Below, in pieces: positions 50,398 to 58,583 of a DNA stretch of 64,000 nt; within the stretch, counting starts at the first letter, position 1, and each line of letters starts with the position of its first letter. The stretch comes from Pannonibacter sp051860505 (lineage in GTDB: Bacteria; Pseudomonadota; Alphaproteobacteria; Rhizobiales; Stappiaceae). The notes under the pieces were generated by a model, which was not told the DNA's origin, made no database searches, and saw nothing but the letters and a program-made list of their open reading frames with translations. The DNA lies in NCBI RefSeq assembly GCF_051860505.1, contig NZ_JBHYDX010000001.1, positions 62,001 to 126,000 on the forward strand, given 5' to 3'. The translations under genes were made by a program, and so were the position numbers.

Positions 50398-51474
50398 TCA
50401 GCGACCGGCTGCGGCGAGACGTTCTTCTGCCATCCGGTCGGCGATGCGCTCCGGGGTCACGTTCTCGTCTCTGGCGCGTTCGAAGATGCGGGTCAATGTT
50501 GCGCCGATAGCCAGGGTCTTGTCCCGCACCAGCAGGTCATCACCGCCCGGACGGGCGAGGGCGATGGAGATGACGCCGCCGGCGTTGATCGCGTAGTCCG
50601 GGGCATAGAGAATGCCACGGGCTTTCAGGGCTTCGCCATCGGACGGCGTTGCCAGCTGGTTGTTGGCAGCGCCTGCAACGATCGCCGCGCGGATGGCCGG
50701 AATGGTGGTGGCGTTAAGCCCGGCGCCGAGTGCGCAAGGGGCGAAGACATCCGCTTCCACCGCATGCGCTTCGCCTGGGTCGACTGCGATTGCGTCAAAG
50801 GCCGCCACGGCACGATCCACCGCCGGAGCATGAATGTCCGATACGATCAACCGGGCGCCTGCGGCGTGCAACTGGCTGGCCAGATCGAAGCCGACATGGC
50901 CGAGGCCCTGGACCGAGACAGTGCGGCCGGCCAGATCGTCGCTGCCGAAGACATGGGCCAGCGCGGCGCGGATGCCAGCGAAGACGCCGAGTGCAGTATA
51001 GGGCGACGGGTCGCCAAGCCCCGTGCGGGCCGTGCCACGCACATGATCGGTGCAGTCTGCGACGGCTTCCATGTCAGCCGGGGACACGCCCACGTCCTCG
51101 GCGGTGATGTAGGAGCCGTTCATCCGCTCCACGTGCCGGCCAAAGGCGCGCATCAGGTCAGCGGTCTTGTCCCGGCGCGGATCGGCAATGATCACCGCCT
51201 TGCCGCCACCCAGATCCAGGCCCGCGAGGGCGTTCTTGTAGGTCATCCCGCGCGACAACCGCAGGGCATCGGTCAGGGCTTCGCCCGCGCTGGCATAAGG
51301 CCAGACGCGGCAGCCGCCGAGTGCAGGTCCGAGGCGCGTGTCATGAACGCACAGGATTGCCTTCAGGCCGGTGTCCCGGTCATGGGCGAACACCACCTGT
51401 TCATGGGCGTCGAATTCGGGATGGTCAAAGGCCGCGCCGGCAACAAGGGCAGCGGGACGGGTTACGGCATTCAT
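50398..51474 (-). CDS. Leucine/valine dehydrogenase (Glu/Leu/Phe/Val dehydrogenase family)
   Basis: The 358-residue enzyme interconverts a branched-chain amino acid and its 2-keto acid with NAD. It has GGGKAVIIADP and MTYKNALAGLDLGGG with the two active-site Lys, ITAEDVGVSPADMEAV, and the Rossmann motif VSVQGLGHVGFDLASQL. It is the leucine-dehydrogenase type rather than glutamate dehydrogenase. ATG 51474 was chosen over GTG 51480. The leader has two palindromes; an Lrp/AsnC or other regulator is possible. Confidence 0.88.
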   Translation of the reverse strand: MNAVTRPAALVAGAAFDHPEFDAHEQVVFAHDRDTGLKAILCVHDTRLGPALGGCRVWPYASAGEALTDALRLSRGMTYKNALAGLDLGGGKAVIIADPRRDKTADLMRAFGRHVERMNGSYITAEDVGVSPADMEAVADCTDHVRGTARTGLGDPSPYTALGVFAGIRAALAHVFGSDDLAGRTVSVQGLGHVGFDLASQLHAAGARLIVSDIHAPAVDRAVAAFDAIAVDPGEAHAVEADVFAPCALGAGLNATTIPAIRAAIVAGAANNQLATPSDGEALKARGILYAPDYAINAGGVISIALARPGGDDLLVRDKTLAIGATLTRIFERARDENVTPERIADRMAEERLAAAGR

Positions 51475-51548
51475 CGGCACTCTCGCGTCCAGAGGGGAAA
51501 TGCGTGCCGAAAATTGCCGGTTTCGAAGGGAAATAGGTGATCAATCTT

Positions 51549-51582
51549 CCGAAAATTTTCGGATTATCGGGAAATTTTTCCC
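51549..51582. promoter_or_regulatory. Two AT-rich palindromes upstream of leucine dehydrogenase
   Basis: CCGAAAATTTTCGG (51549-51562) is a perfect 14-bp palindrome. GGGAAATTTTTCCC (51569-51582) is nearly perfect; their centres are 20 bp, two helical turns, apart. They lie 75-110 bp before the leucine dehydrogenase start in an otherwise GC-rich region and are also upstream of the rightward fusion gene. Confidence 0.45.
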
Positions 51583-51749
51583 TCTTAATCGCAGTTTAGG
51601 GCAGAAAGCTGCGTTGCTTCCTGTTGCGTTGCGGAACGCATTTGTCACAGCCATGTTCCTGCCGCCTTCTGGCATCATGCCAGTGTGGCAGAATCACCCA
51701 GGTCTGTCTGCGAACGTCCCTGATCCCCAGAGCTTGAGCCGGTTCCTCG

Positions 51750-53564
51750 ATGCGTGCTTTCTCCGTCTTCGCCTTTCGGAACATGTCTGCCTCGCGCCTG
51801 GTCCTGAGAACCTGCGGTTTCCGGATCTGTACCGCCGTTGTTCTGGCTCTTCTGCTGGGACTGTCGGCAACGCCGCTTTCGGCGCATCCGCATATTTTCG
51901 TCGAAGCCCGGTCGAAGCTTGTCATCGATGCCTCCGGCAAGGCTGCGGCTGTCGAGCATGTCTTCCGCTTCGACGATGCCTATTCGGCCTTCGCCATCCA
52001 GGGCTTTGATGCGGATGGCGATGGCCGTTTCAGCCGCGACGAGCTGGCGGAACTGGCCAAGGTCAATATCGAGAGCATGGAGGAGTTCGGCTACTTCACC
52101 TTCGGCGACAATGGCCGGCTCGAACTCGACTTCACCATGCCGCAGACCTACTGGCTTGAGGTGGTCGATGTCCCGCTCGATGACTACTGGGCGATGAAGC
52201 CGGAAGATATCGAGGCGATCCGGCAGGACAGCCTCCGCCTCGGGACCCAGATGCCCGAGACCGCACGGCTGCTGGAGCTGCATTTCGTCCTGCCGCTGAA
52301 GGATCCGAGCGATCTTGATGCCGCGATCACGCTCGATGTCTATGACCCGACCTACTACGTCGATTTCCGGTTTTCCCGTGCGGATGGAGCCTTGGGGGTG
52401 ACGGGAGGGCCAGGCAACTGCCGGGTCGAGCGCCGGGATCCACCATCGCTGGACGCCCAGACGGCCGCGGCCCTCGCCGCGATTGGTCCCGAGCAGCGCG
52501 ACCTGCCGCCGGAGTTGGAACAGGCCGCCGCGCAGCTCGTCAACCAGATGATTGTTACCTGCGGCGATGTCGTTGCTGCCGCCCCGTCGGCCCCGTTCCC
52601 ACCGGTGACCCCACTCAACCGGCAGCCGGCGGACACAGGGTCAGCTTCGTCGGGGCTTGCCGTCGGCGTCGAGACGCCAGCCAGCCCCGCTTCGCCGGGT
52701 GGCTCCGTGTCGCTGCTGTCCAGCTTCTTTGGTCATATCGCCCTGATGCAGAGCGAGTTCTACCAGAAGCTCGTCGCAGCCCTGCGGGCGTTCCGCACCA
52801 ATCCGGAGGCAGCCTGGCTGCTGGCCGGGATATCATTCCTGTATGGCATCTTCCACGCAGCCGGTCCCGGCCACGGCAAGGCGATTATCTCCTCCTACGT
52901 GCTGGCGAGCGGCGACACCCTGCGCAAGGGGGTTATCCTGTCCTTCGTTTCAGCCTTCGCCCAGGCCTTGACCGCGATCCTGCTGGTCGGCGGGGCGGCG
53001 TGGATCTTCAACTTTACCTCGCTGGCGCTGCAGGAGACGGTGAAGAGCTTCGAGACGCTGTCCTATGCGCTGGTTACCGGCCTCGGTATCTGGCTGGTCT
53101 ATGCCAAGGCGATCCGGCCGTATCTGGTAGAGCGCCGGGCAGCTGCGGCCACAGATCATGTGCATGTTGCCGGGGTGGATGGCTCCTGCGATGCCTGCGG
53201 CCATGTTCATGCTCCCAGCCCGGCGATGCTGGCCGAACCGCTGACCCCGGCGCGGGCGGCTTCCATCATTCTCGCCATCGGTCTCAGGCCCTGTTCGGGT
53301 GCGCTGATCGTTCTGGTCTTTGCCCTGTCGCAGGGCATGGTGCTGGCCGGCATTGCCTCGACCCTTGCCATGGCGCTGGGCACCGGCATCACGGTCGCCC
53401 TGCTGGCGCTTCTGGCTGTCGGTGCCAAGGGGCTCGCCGCCCGTCTCGCCGGCAGCGAAGGCGTCTGGCCGGACCGGATCCACCGCGGCATCGAGATCCT
53501 GGCGGCGCTGATGGTTTTCGTGATCGGCGGCACCCTCTTGATCGCCAACCTGGGCTGGGCGTGA
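51750..53564 (+). CDS. DUF1007 periplasmic domain fused to a NicO-type nickel/cobalt transporter
   Basis: The 604-residue protein has an N-terminal signal segment ending near LSA-HPHIFVE, a DUF1007 domain to about residue 235, containing the EF-hand-like loop DADGDGRFSRDEL, a Pro/Ala/Ser linker, and a NicO/RcnA-type membrane domain from about residue 335. The transporter part has YGIFHAAGPGHGKAIISSYV and AIGLRPCSGALIVLVFAL, the metal-handling segments, and a His/Cys loop (DHVHVAGVDGSCDACGHVH). In many alphaproteobacteria these are two adjacent genes; here they are one. ATG 51750 was used; ATG 51783 is possible. Export or uptake of Ni/Co/Zn is likely. Confidence 0.82.
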   Translation: MRAFSVFAFRNMSASRLVLRTCGFRICTAVVLALLLGLSATPLSAHPHIFVEARSKLVIDASGKAAAVEHVFRFDDAYSAFAIQGFDADGDGRFSRDELAELAKVNIESMEEFGYFTFGDNGRLELDFTMPQTYWLEVVDVPLDDYWAMKPEDIEAIRQDSLRLGTQMPETARLLELHFVLPLKDPSDLDAAITLDVYDPTYYVDFRFSRADGALGVTGGPGNCRVERRDPPSLDAQTAAALAAIGPEQRDLPPELEQAAAQLVNQMIVTCGDVVAAAPSAPFPPVTPLNRQPADTGSASSGLAVGVETPASPASPGGSVSLLSSFFGHIALMQSEFYQKLVAALRAFRTNPEAAWLLAGISFLYGIFHAAGPGHGKAIISSYVLASGDTLRKGVILSFVSAFAQALTAILLVGGAAWIFNFTSLALQETVKSFETLSYALVTGLGIWLVYAKAIRPYLVERRAAAATDHVHVAGVDGSCDACGHVHAPSPAMLAEPLTPARAASIILAIGLRPCSGALIVLVFALSQGMVLAGIASTLAMALGTGITVALLALLAVGAKGLAARLAGSEGVWPDRIHRGIEILAALMVFVIGGTLLIANLGWA

Positions 53565-53581
53565 GGCCTGTCGCGCCGGCT

Positions 53582-54337
53582 TTAACCCAGCTTCTGGTCG
53601 CGATACCGGGCAACGTCGGCGCCGAAGGCCGCGAAGATCTTCTGCGACGGCTGATCGCAGGCAACCCAGTATTCGGGATGCCACTGGGTTCCGAGCGCAA
53701 AAGACTTTGCGCCTTCTACGGACACCGCTTCGATGGTGCCGTCTTCGGCAACGGCCTCGACCGTCAGCTTGCGGCCCAGTTCGCCAAGGGCCTGGCGATG
53801 CAGTGAATTGACCTCGATCGTCGTATCGCCGACCGCGCCATGCAACTGGCCCCCGGCGCGCACGTCGATCGGATGGGAAATGGCGAAGCGTTCTTCCTGG
53901 CGTTCGGACACCGGGGCGCGGTGGTCCTTGCGGCCTTCCAGCTCCTGGATTTCGGTCAGAAGCGTGCCGCCAAGCGCCACGTTCAGCTCCTGCATGCCAC
54001 GGCAGATGGCGAGCACGGGAATGCCACGTTCCAGGGCCCGGCGCAGCAAGGGCAGCGAGGTGGCGTCCCGGTCCGGGTCATAGGGCCCGTTGGCCTCACT
54101 GGCCTCGCCGCCATAGAGATCCGGGTTGACGTTGGAGCGCGAGCCGGTTGCCAGCACCCCGTCGACCCGGTCCAGCACCGCATCCAGATCGATGGCGCCG
54201 CCCAGCGACGGCAGGATCAGCGGGATGGCGTTGGCGCCGTTCAGCGCCGCTTCGAGATAAGTGGAAGGCGCGGCGTGCCAGCGATAGCCGTCAATCGGCT
54301 TGACGTCGGCGGTGACGAGAACAACGGATTTCAACAT
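53582..54337 (-). CDS. Class I glutamine amidotransferase, PuuD-like gamma-glutamyl hydrolase
   Basis: The 251-residue enzyme (peptidase C26 family) has the nucleophile Cys in PVLAICRGMQELNVALGG and the His/Glu pair in GTQWHPEYW, with NSLHRQALGELG between. PuuD-like members cleave gamma-glutamyl-GABA or similar amides in polyamine degradation. ATG 54337 was chosen as the start of MLKSVVLVTAD; the frame extends upstream. No other polyamine genes adjoin it. Confidence 0.87.
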   Translation of the reverse strand: MLKSVVLVTADVKPIDGYRWHAAPSTYLEAALNGANAIPLILPSLGGAIDLDAVLDRVDGVLATGSRSNVNPDLYGGEASEANGPYDPDRDATSLPLLRRALERGIPVLAICRGMQELNVALGGTLLTEIQELEGRKDHRAPVSERQEERFAISHPIDVRAGGQLHGAVGDTTIEVNSLHRQALGELGRKLTVEAVAEDGTIEAVSVEGAKSFALGTQWHPEYWVACDQPSQKIFAAFGADVARYRDQKLG

Positions 54338-54439
54338 GGGACGGCAAGGCTCTTGCAGGTGACGCGGCACTCAACGGCGGATGACATGCGACCCTGCCAC
54401 GAACCGGTGCTGCCGCCAAGGGGGCAGGGAAGGCCGGAT

Positions 54440-54754
54440 TCAGGCAGCAGTCGCCGCTGTCAGTTCAGCATAGGTAGTCTGGATGTCGATGGGGCCTTGC
54501 TGGTTGGTGGCAAACTGCTGCAAATCGTAATCTGTCTGCATGTTGAGCCAGTACTGCGGCGAGGTCTCGAAGAAGCGGGCCAGCCGCATCGCAGTATCCA
54601 CGGTCATTGCCGTTTCGCCTTTGAGCAGCCGTTCTATCCGGGTGCGCGGAAGATTGAGCAGGCGAGCGAGCTTTCCCGCGCTCAATCCAGCCGGATCGAG
54701 GTAGAGATCCTTCAGCAAGACGCCGGGATGAAAGGCTGGAGCTGCAATTCGCAT
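54440..54754 (-). CDS. higA: HigA-type antitoxin (XRE family)
   Basis: The 104-residue protein has an HTH of the HigA type (FHPGVLLKDLYLDPAGLSAG, KLARLLNLPRTRIERLLKGE) and the usual C-terminal FFETSPQYWLNMQTDYDLQQ. ATG 54754 was chosen; TTG 54775 overlapping the toxin stop is possible. It lies after the toxin gene in the same operon, the reverse of the usual antitoxin-first order but normal for higBA. Confidence 0.87.
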   Translation of the reverse strand: MRIAAPAFHPGVLLKDLYLDPAGLSAGKLARLLNLPRTRIERLLKGETAMTVDTAMRLARFFETSPQYWLNMQTDYDLQQFATNQQGPIDIQTTYAELTAATAA

Positions 54755-54771
54755 GCTTTCAGGTCCTGAGG

Positions 54772-55053
54772 TCAATGATAGTCACACACTTCGACAAGAT
54801 CCGGGCCAGCGTCGGTCCAGATAAAACAGATCCGCCACTGATCGTTGATCGACAGCGAGTATTGTCCTTGTCGATCGCCCGTCAGTTTATGCAGCCGGTT
54901 GCCAGGCGGCAGCCGCAGGTCGTCCACTTGTGTCGCGGCATTGAGTGCCGCTAGCAGTTTTTGCGTTCGAAGAACCAGATCCGGCGGAAACCCCTTCCCA
55001 ACTTTACCCAGGGCGATGCTTTCGGTCAGCCTGTCCCGGTATCCCTGGATCAC
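54772..55053 (-). CDS. higB: HigB-type toxin (RelE superfamily)
   Basis: The 93-residue protein has KGFPPDLVLRTQKLLAALNA, LRLPPGNRLHKLTGDRQGQY and SINDQWRICFIWTDAG, the features of HigB mRNA interferases. GTG 55053 was chosen because homologues start at this residue (VIQGYRDRLTE); the longer frame would add 18 residues unlike the family. Promoter and operator lie just upstream. Confidence 0.85.
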   Translation of the reverse strand: MIQGYRDRLTESIALGKVGKGFPPDLVLRTQKLLAALNAATQVDDLRLPPGNRLHKLTGDRQGQYSLSINDQWRICFIWTDAGPDLVEVCDYH

Positions 55054-55113
55054 GTCGGTCCCGCATGTTGCCGAAGGGTCATCCGAAGACGGCAGGCCGC
55101 TGCCCACCGCGTC

Positions 55114-55144
55114 TGTATCATGCCACGATACAAACTTATGTCAA
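55114..55144 (-). promoter_or_regulatory. higBA promoter with overlapping palindromic operator
   Basis: On the minus strand TTGACA (55139-55144) and TGATAC (55115-55120) are spaced by 18 bp. The perfect dyad TGTATC-N7-GATACA (55114-55132) covers the -10 region, as expected for an antitoxin-controlled promoter. Confidence 0.65.
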
Positions 55145-55149
55145 CACCG

Positions 55150-55803
55150 TCAGACCAGCTGCAGTTCCTGCGCGATGCGGTAGAGATGGGCGGCGTTGCC
55201 GCTGCCGGCCTTGTCGCGGATGTTGAGGCGGTGCGATTCTACCGTGCGCACGCTGATCCCGAGCGCCTGGGCGATTTCCTTGTTGGTCTGGCCGCGCGCC
55301 ACCCCCTGCAGGACTTCCCGCTCGCGTTCCGTGAGGCCATAGGGATCGCTGGCCGGGGCTGCCGGCTGCCGGCTTTCCATCAGGCTTGGACCGACGCGGG
55401 ACGAGAAATAATACCCGCCATTGGCGACGGCGAGGATCGCGTTGATCATTTCCTTGGCCGAAATGTCCTTCAGCAGATAGCCCCGCGCGCCGGCCTGCAT
55501 CACGCCGCGCACATATTCCGGGTTGTCGTAGATCGACAGGATCAGCACGCTGATCTGCGGAAACCGGCGGCGAATTTCTGCCGTGGCCTGCAGGCCGTTC
55601 ATTTCCGGCATGGAGATGTCCATCAGCAGGATATCGGGCTTCAGGGCTTCCGCCATCTGCAGTGCCTGGCGGCCGTCGGTGGCCTCGCCGACGATTTCCA
55701 GCGGTGCGACGCCTTCCAGCCTTGCCCTTATTCCGGCGCGTACGAGTTCATGGTCATCTGCCAGCAGCAGGCGGACGGGTCGGTTTGGATCGCGGTGTGT
55801 CAT
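55150..55803 (-). CDS. NarL/LuxR-type two-component response regulator
   Basis: The 217-residue regulator has a receiver domain with the acidic pocket (LLADDHELVRAGI), phosphoacceptor Asp in LMDISMPEMNG and Lys in YLLKDISAKE, and a LuxR-type HTH (LTEREREVLQGVARGQTNKE, IAQALGISVRTVESHRLNIR). It follows the histidine kinase gene by 15 bp and is divergent from a TakP-like TRAP operon, which is its likely target. Confidence 0.93.
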   Translation of the reverse strand: MTHRDPNRPVRLLLADDHELVRAGIRARLEGVAPLEIVGEATDGRQALQMAEALKPDILLMDISMPEMNGLQATAEIRRRFPQISVLILSIYDNPEYVRGVMQAGARGYLLKDISAKEMINAILAVANGGYYFSSRVGPSLMESRQPAAPASDPYGLTEREREVLQGVARGQTNKEIAQALGISVRTVESHRLNIRDKAGSGNAAHLYRIAQELQLV

Positions 55804-55818
55804 TGTCAGTGTCCCGTC

Positions 55819-57192
55819 TCAGGCCGCCGTTTCGGCCAGGATGTCCTCTGCGGGTCCGAGTGGCATCGACACCCGGATCAAGGTTCCGCGCAGCGGCATG
55901 CGCGACATCGTCATCGTGCCCCCATGGGCTTCAATCCGCTCCAGCATGTTGCGGATGCCGAGGCCGCCGCCGGCGTTGACGGGCAGGAGAATCCCGACGC
56001 CATCGTCCTCGATCGTCAGCGACAGGGTCTCGATGCCGGCTTTCAGGTTGATGCTCACTTCCTCGGCGCGGGCGTGGCGGGCGACATTGGTCAAGGCCTC
56101 CTGCACCACCCGGTAGAGCGCCGTCTTGGCCTTGTCGCTGAGCCGCCTGCGGCACCGGTCGGCCGAAATCCGCACCTTGATGCCGGATTGCGCCTCAAAA
56201 TCCTTGGCAAGGCTGACGAGGGCGGCCGACAGGCCCATGTCGTCCAGGACACTTGGCCGCAGGTCCTTCGAGATCCGCCGCACTTCGGAAATCGCATCAT
56301 CGAGGATGCGCAGACAGCGTTCCGCCTGTTGCTGCAGCGGCACCTGGGATCCGGCGCGGGAGTGGATCATCTCGATGCCATAACGCACGGAAACAAGCAG
56401 CTGCGAGATGCTGTCATGCAGTTCGCTCGAGACGCGCTTGCGCTCCTGTTCCTGCACGTCGACGATGCGGTTGGTGAGGTCCTTCAGCTTGCTGTCGGCG
56501 AATTTCTGTTCGGAGAAACTGACGGTCGCCACGGCCGTGAGGCTGAGCAGGATTGCGATCATGGTGATGAGAAAGATCACAAGCAGGGTCTGGCGCACAT
56601 TCGCGGTAAAATCGGCCCGCACCATCGCCACTTCGCTGGCGATATCGTCGATATAGACGCCTGTGCCCAGCATCCAGCCCCATTTTTCCAGCATCACCGC
56701 ATAGCCGAGCTTTTCCGCGTCGCCGCTGGCGCTCGGCTTGTTCCAGACATAGCGGTGGAAGGCGCCGCCTGCTTCTGCTGCGGCCATCAGGTTGCGGATG
56801 ACATAGTCGCCTTCCGGGTCCTGCAGGTCCCACCATTTCTTGCCGATCAGATGCGGCAGCTTCGGATGCACCAGGTTGGTTCCGTCGCGGCTGTAGACGA
56901 AGAAATAGCCATCGTCACCGAAGCTGATCTCGGTCAGCATGCGCTTGACCTCGGCCTGCGCGGCCTCTCGGCCCTCCGGTTCCTGGTCGATCTGGCCCTT
57001 TATCGAGGTCAGCACCAGCTCGACGATGTTCTGGATTTCCTGACGCTTGGAGGCAAGGATCCGTTGTTCGACCGCGCGTGTCTGCTCCTCGATCAGGCGC
57101 GAGGCTTGCAGAAAAGTGATGCCGCCGATCAGCAGCGACACGGCCACCAGTGGCAGGACCGTGATCAGGAACAGTTTTGTCTTGAATGGCAC
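55819..57192 (-). CDS. Cache-domain sensor histidine kinase (HisKA_3 type)
   Basis: The 457-residue kinase has a first helix (LFLITVLPLVAVSLLIGGIT), a periplasmic single Cache domain (FGDDGYFFVYSRDGTNLVHP, WGWMLGTGVYIDDI), a second helix near residue 200, then a HisKA_3 dimerisation domain with the phospho-His in ELHDSISQLLVSVRYGIEM, and an ATPase domain (LTNVARHARAEEVSINLKAG, DDGVGILLP, GGGLGIRNMLERIEAHGG). It begins at GTG 57192. A periplasmic Cache sensor beside a TRAP operon suggests detection of the same carboxylate. Confidence 0.92.
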   Translation of the reverse strand: MPFKTKLFLITVLPLVAVSLLIGGITFLQASRLIEEQTRAVEQRILASKRQEIQNIVELVLTSIKGQIDQEPEGREAAQAEVKRMLTEISFGDDGYFFVYSRDGTNLVHPKLPHLIGKKWWDLQDPEGDYVIRNLMAAAEAGGAFHRYVWNKPSASGDAEKLGYAVMLEKWGWMLGTGVYIDDIASEVAMVRADFTANVRQTLLVIFLITMIAILLSLTAVATVSFSEQKFADSKLKDLTNRIVDVQEQERKRVSSELHDSISQLLVSVRYGIEMIHSRAGSQVPLQQQAERCLRILDDAISEVRRISKDLRPSVLDDMGLSAALVSLAKDFEAQSGIKVRISADRCRRRLSDKAKTALYRVVQEALTNVARHARAEEVSINLKAGIETLSLTIEDDGVGILLPVNAGGGLGIRNMLERIEAHGGTMTMSRMPLRGTLIRVSMPLGPAEDILAETAA

Positions 57193-57392
57193 GTCTTGCC
57201 CTCTTTCCCTTGCCGTTCCTTGCGATGTTGAGGCGTCTAACGCAGCAAATTTTGCGCGGCTTCCGTACTACTACTGAGAGACTGCGCAGAAACACGACTA
57301 GCGCCTCCATCCAATGATCACCTAGACACAAGTGCTGATCGGTGCAACTGTTGGCCCCGATGTATCAAGGTCCATATCTGGGAGGATAAAGC

Positions 57393-58493
57393 ATGGATCG
57401 TCGTTCGTTTATCAAGACTGCTGGCCTTGGCGCTGGTGGTGCCGTCGCTGCGACTGCTCTCGCAGCTCCGGCCATCGCGCAGTCGACCACCGACATGGTG
57501 ATCGTCTCGACCTGGCCGCGTGACATGCCGGGTCTCGGCGTTTCCGCTCAGCGTCTTGCAGCGCGCATCGAAACCCTGACCGAAGGCCGCATCAAGGTCC
57601 AGTATTTCGCTGCTGGCGAACGTGTTGGCGCCTTTGACGCTTTCGACGAAGTGGCCTCGGGCAATGCACAGGCCTATATCGGCGCCGACTACTACTGGAA
57701 GGGCAAACACCCGGCCTGGTCGTATTTCACCGCCGTTCCGTTCGGCCTGACCTACGCCGAGATCGATGCCTGGATCAAGGTTGGTGGCGGCCAGCAGCTC
57801 TGGGACGAGCTGGCTGACGGCTTCGGCCTCAAGAACTTCAACGCTGGCAACACCGGCGTGCAGATGGGCGGCTGGTTCAACAAGGAAATCGAGACCGCTG
57901 ACGACCTTAAGGGTCTGAAGATGCGTATCCCGGGCCTTGGCGGCGACGTCATGGCCAAGCTGGGCGCGTCTCCGGTGGCTCTGCCGGGCGGCCAGATCTA
58001 CGAAAACCTGGTGTCTGGCGCCGTCGATGCCACTGAGTGGGTCGGTCCGTGGAACGACTACTTCATGAAGTTCTACGAAGCTGCCAAGTACTACTACTAT
58101 CCGGGCATGCATGAGCCGGGCTCGATGCTGGCGCTGGGCTGCAACAAGGCCTGGTTCTCCAAGCTGTCGAAGATCGACCAGATGATCATCGAAGCCGCCT
58201 GCAATGAAGAAAACGCTTTCTCCATGGCTGAAGCCAACGGCTTCAACGGTGCGTATCTCGACAAGCTCATCAACGAGCATGGCGTGGTGCTGAAGCAGTT
58301 CTCCGACGAGGTCTATGACGCGTTCGGTGATGCCTCGGCTGCCGTGTTCGAGGAAACCATCCAGCATTCCGACCTTGCCAAGCGCACCCACGAAAGCTTC
58401 GTCAAGGCGCGTTCGGAAGTCGGCCGCTGGATGCTTCTCGCCGACACCGGCTACACCGTCCAGCGCAACCGCGTGCTGGGCATCAAGGTCTGA
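57393..58493 (+). CDS. TRAP transporter substrate-binding protein, TakP-like, with Tat signal
   Basis: The 366-residue binding protein starts with a twin-arginine signal (MDRRSFIKTAGLGAGGAVAA) cleaved near AIA-QS. The mature part (VIVSTWPRDMPGLGVSAQRL, FAAGERVGAFDAFDEVASGN, YIGADYYWKGKHPAW) resembles the TakP group that binds 2-keto acids or similar. GGGAGGA precedes ATG 57393. The 200 bp between it and the divergent kinase gene should contain both promoters. A strong stem-loop follows the gene. Confidence 0.9.
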   Translation: MDRRSFIKTAGLGAGGAVAATALAAPAIAQSTTDMVIVSTWPRDMPGLGVSAQRLAARIETLTEGRIKVQYFAAGERVGAFDAFDEVASGNAQAYIGADYYWKGKHPAWSYFTAVPFGLTYAEIDAWIKVGGGQQLWDELADGFGLKNFNAGNTGVQMGGWFNKEIETADDLKGLKMRIPGLGGDVMAKLGASPVALPGGQIYENLVSGAVDATEWVGPWNDYFMKFYEAAKYYYYPGMHEPGSMLALGCNKAWFSKLSKIDQMIIEAACNEENAFSMAEANGFNGAYLDKLINEHGVVLKQFSDEVYDAFGDASAAVFEETIQHSDLAKRTHESFVKARSEVGRWMLLADTGYTVQRNRVLGIKV

Positions 58494-58520
58494 TGCGCTG
58501 CAACGGCGTTTGATCTGACC

Positions 58521-58550
58521 GGGGACGGGGGAAACCCCCGTCCCCTTCTT
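58521..58550 (+). terminator. Stem-loop after the TakP-like gene
   Basis: GGGGACGGGGG and CCCCCGTCCCC form a perfect 11-bp stem around AAA, followed by TTCTT. It lies between the binding-protein and permease genes, so partial termination is likely. Confidence 0.75.
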
Positions 58551-58583
58551 GGTTGTAACGGTGAATAGACGAGGCGCTCGACG

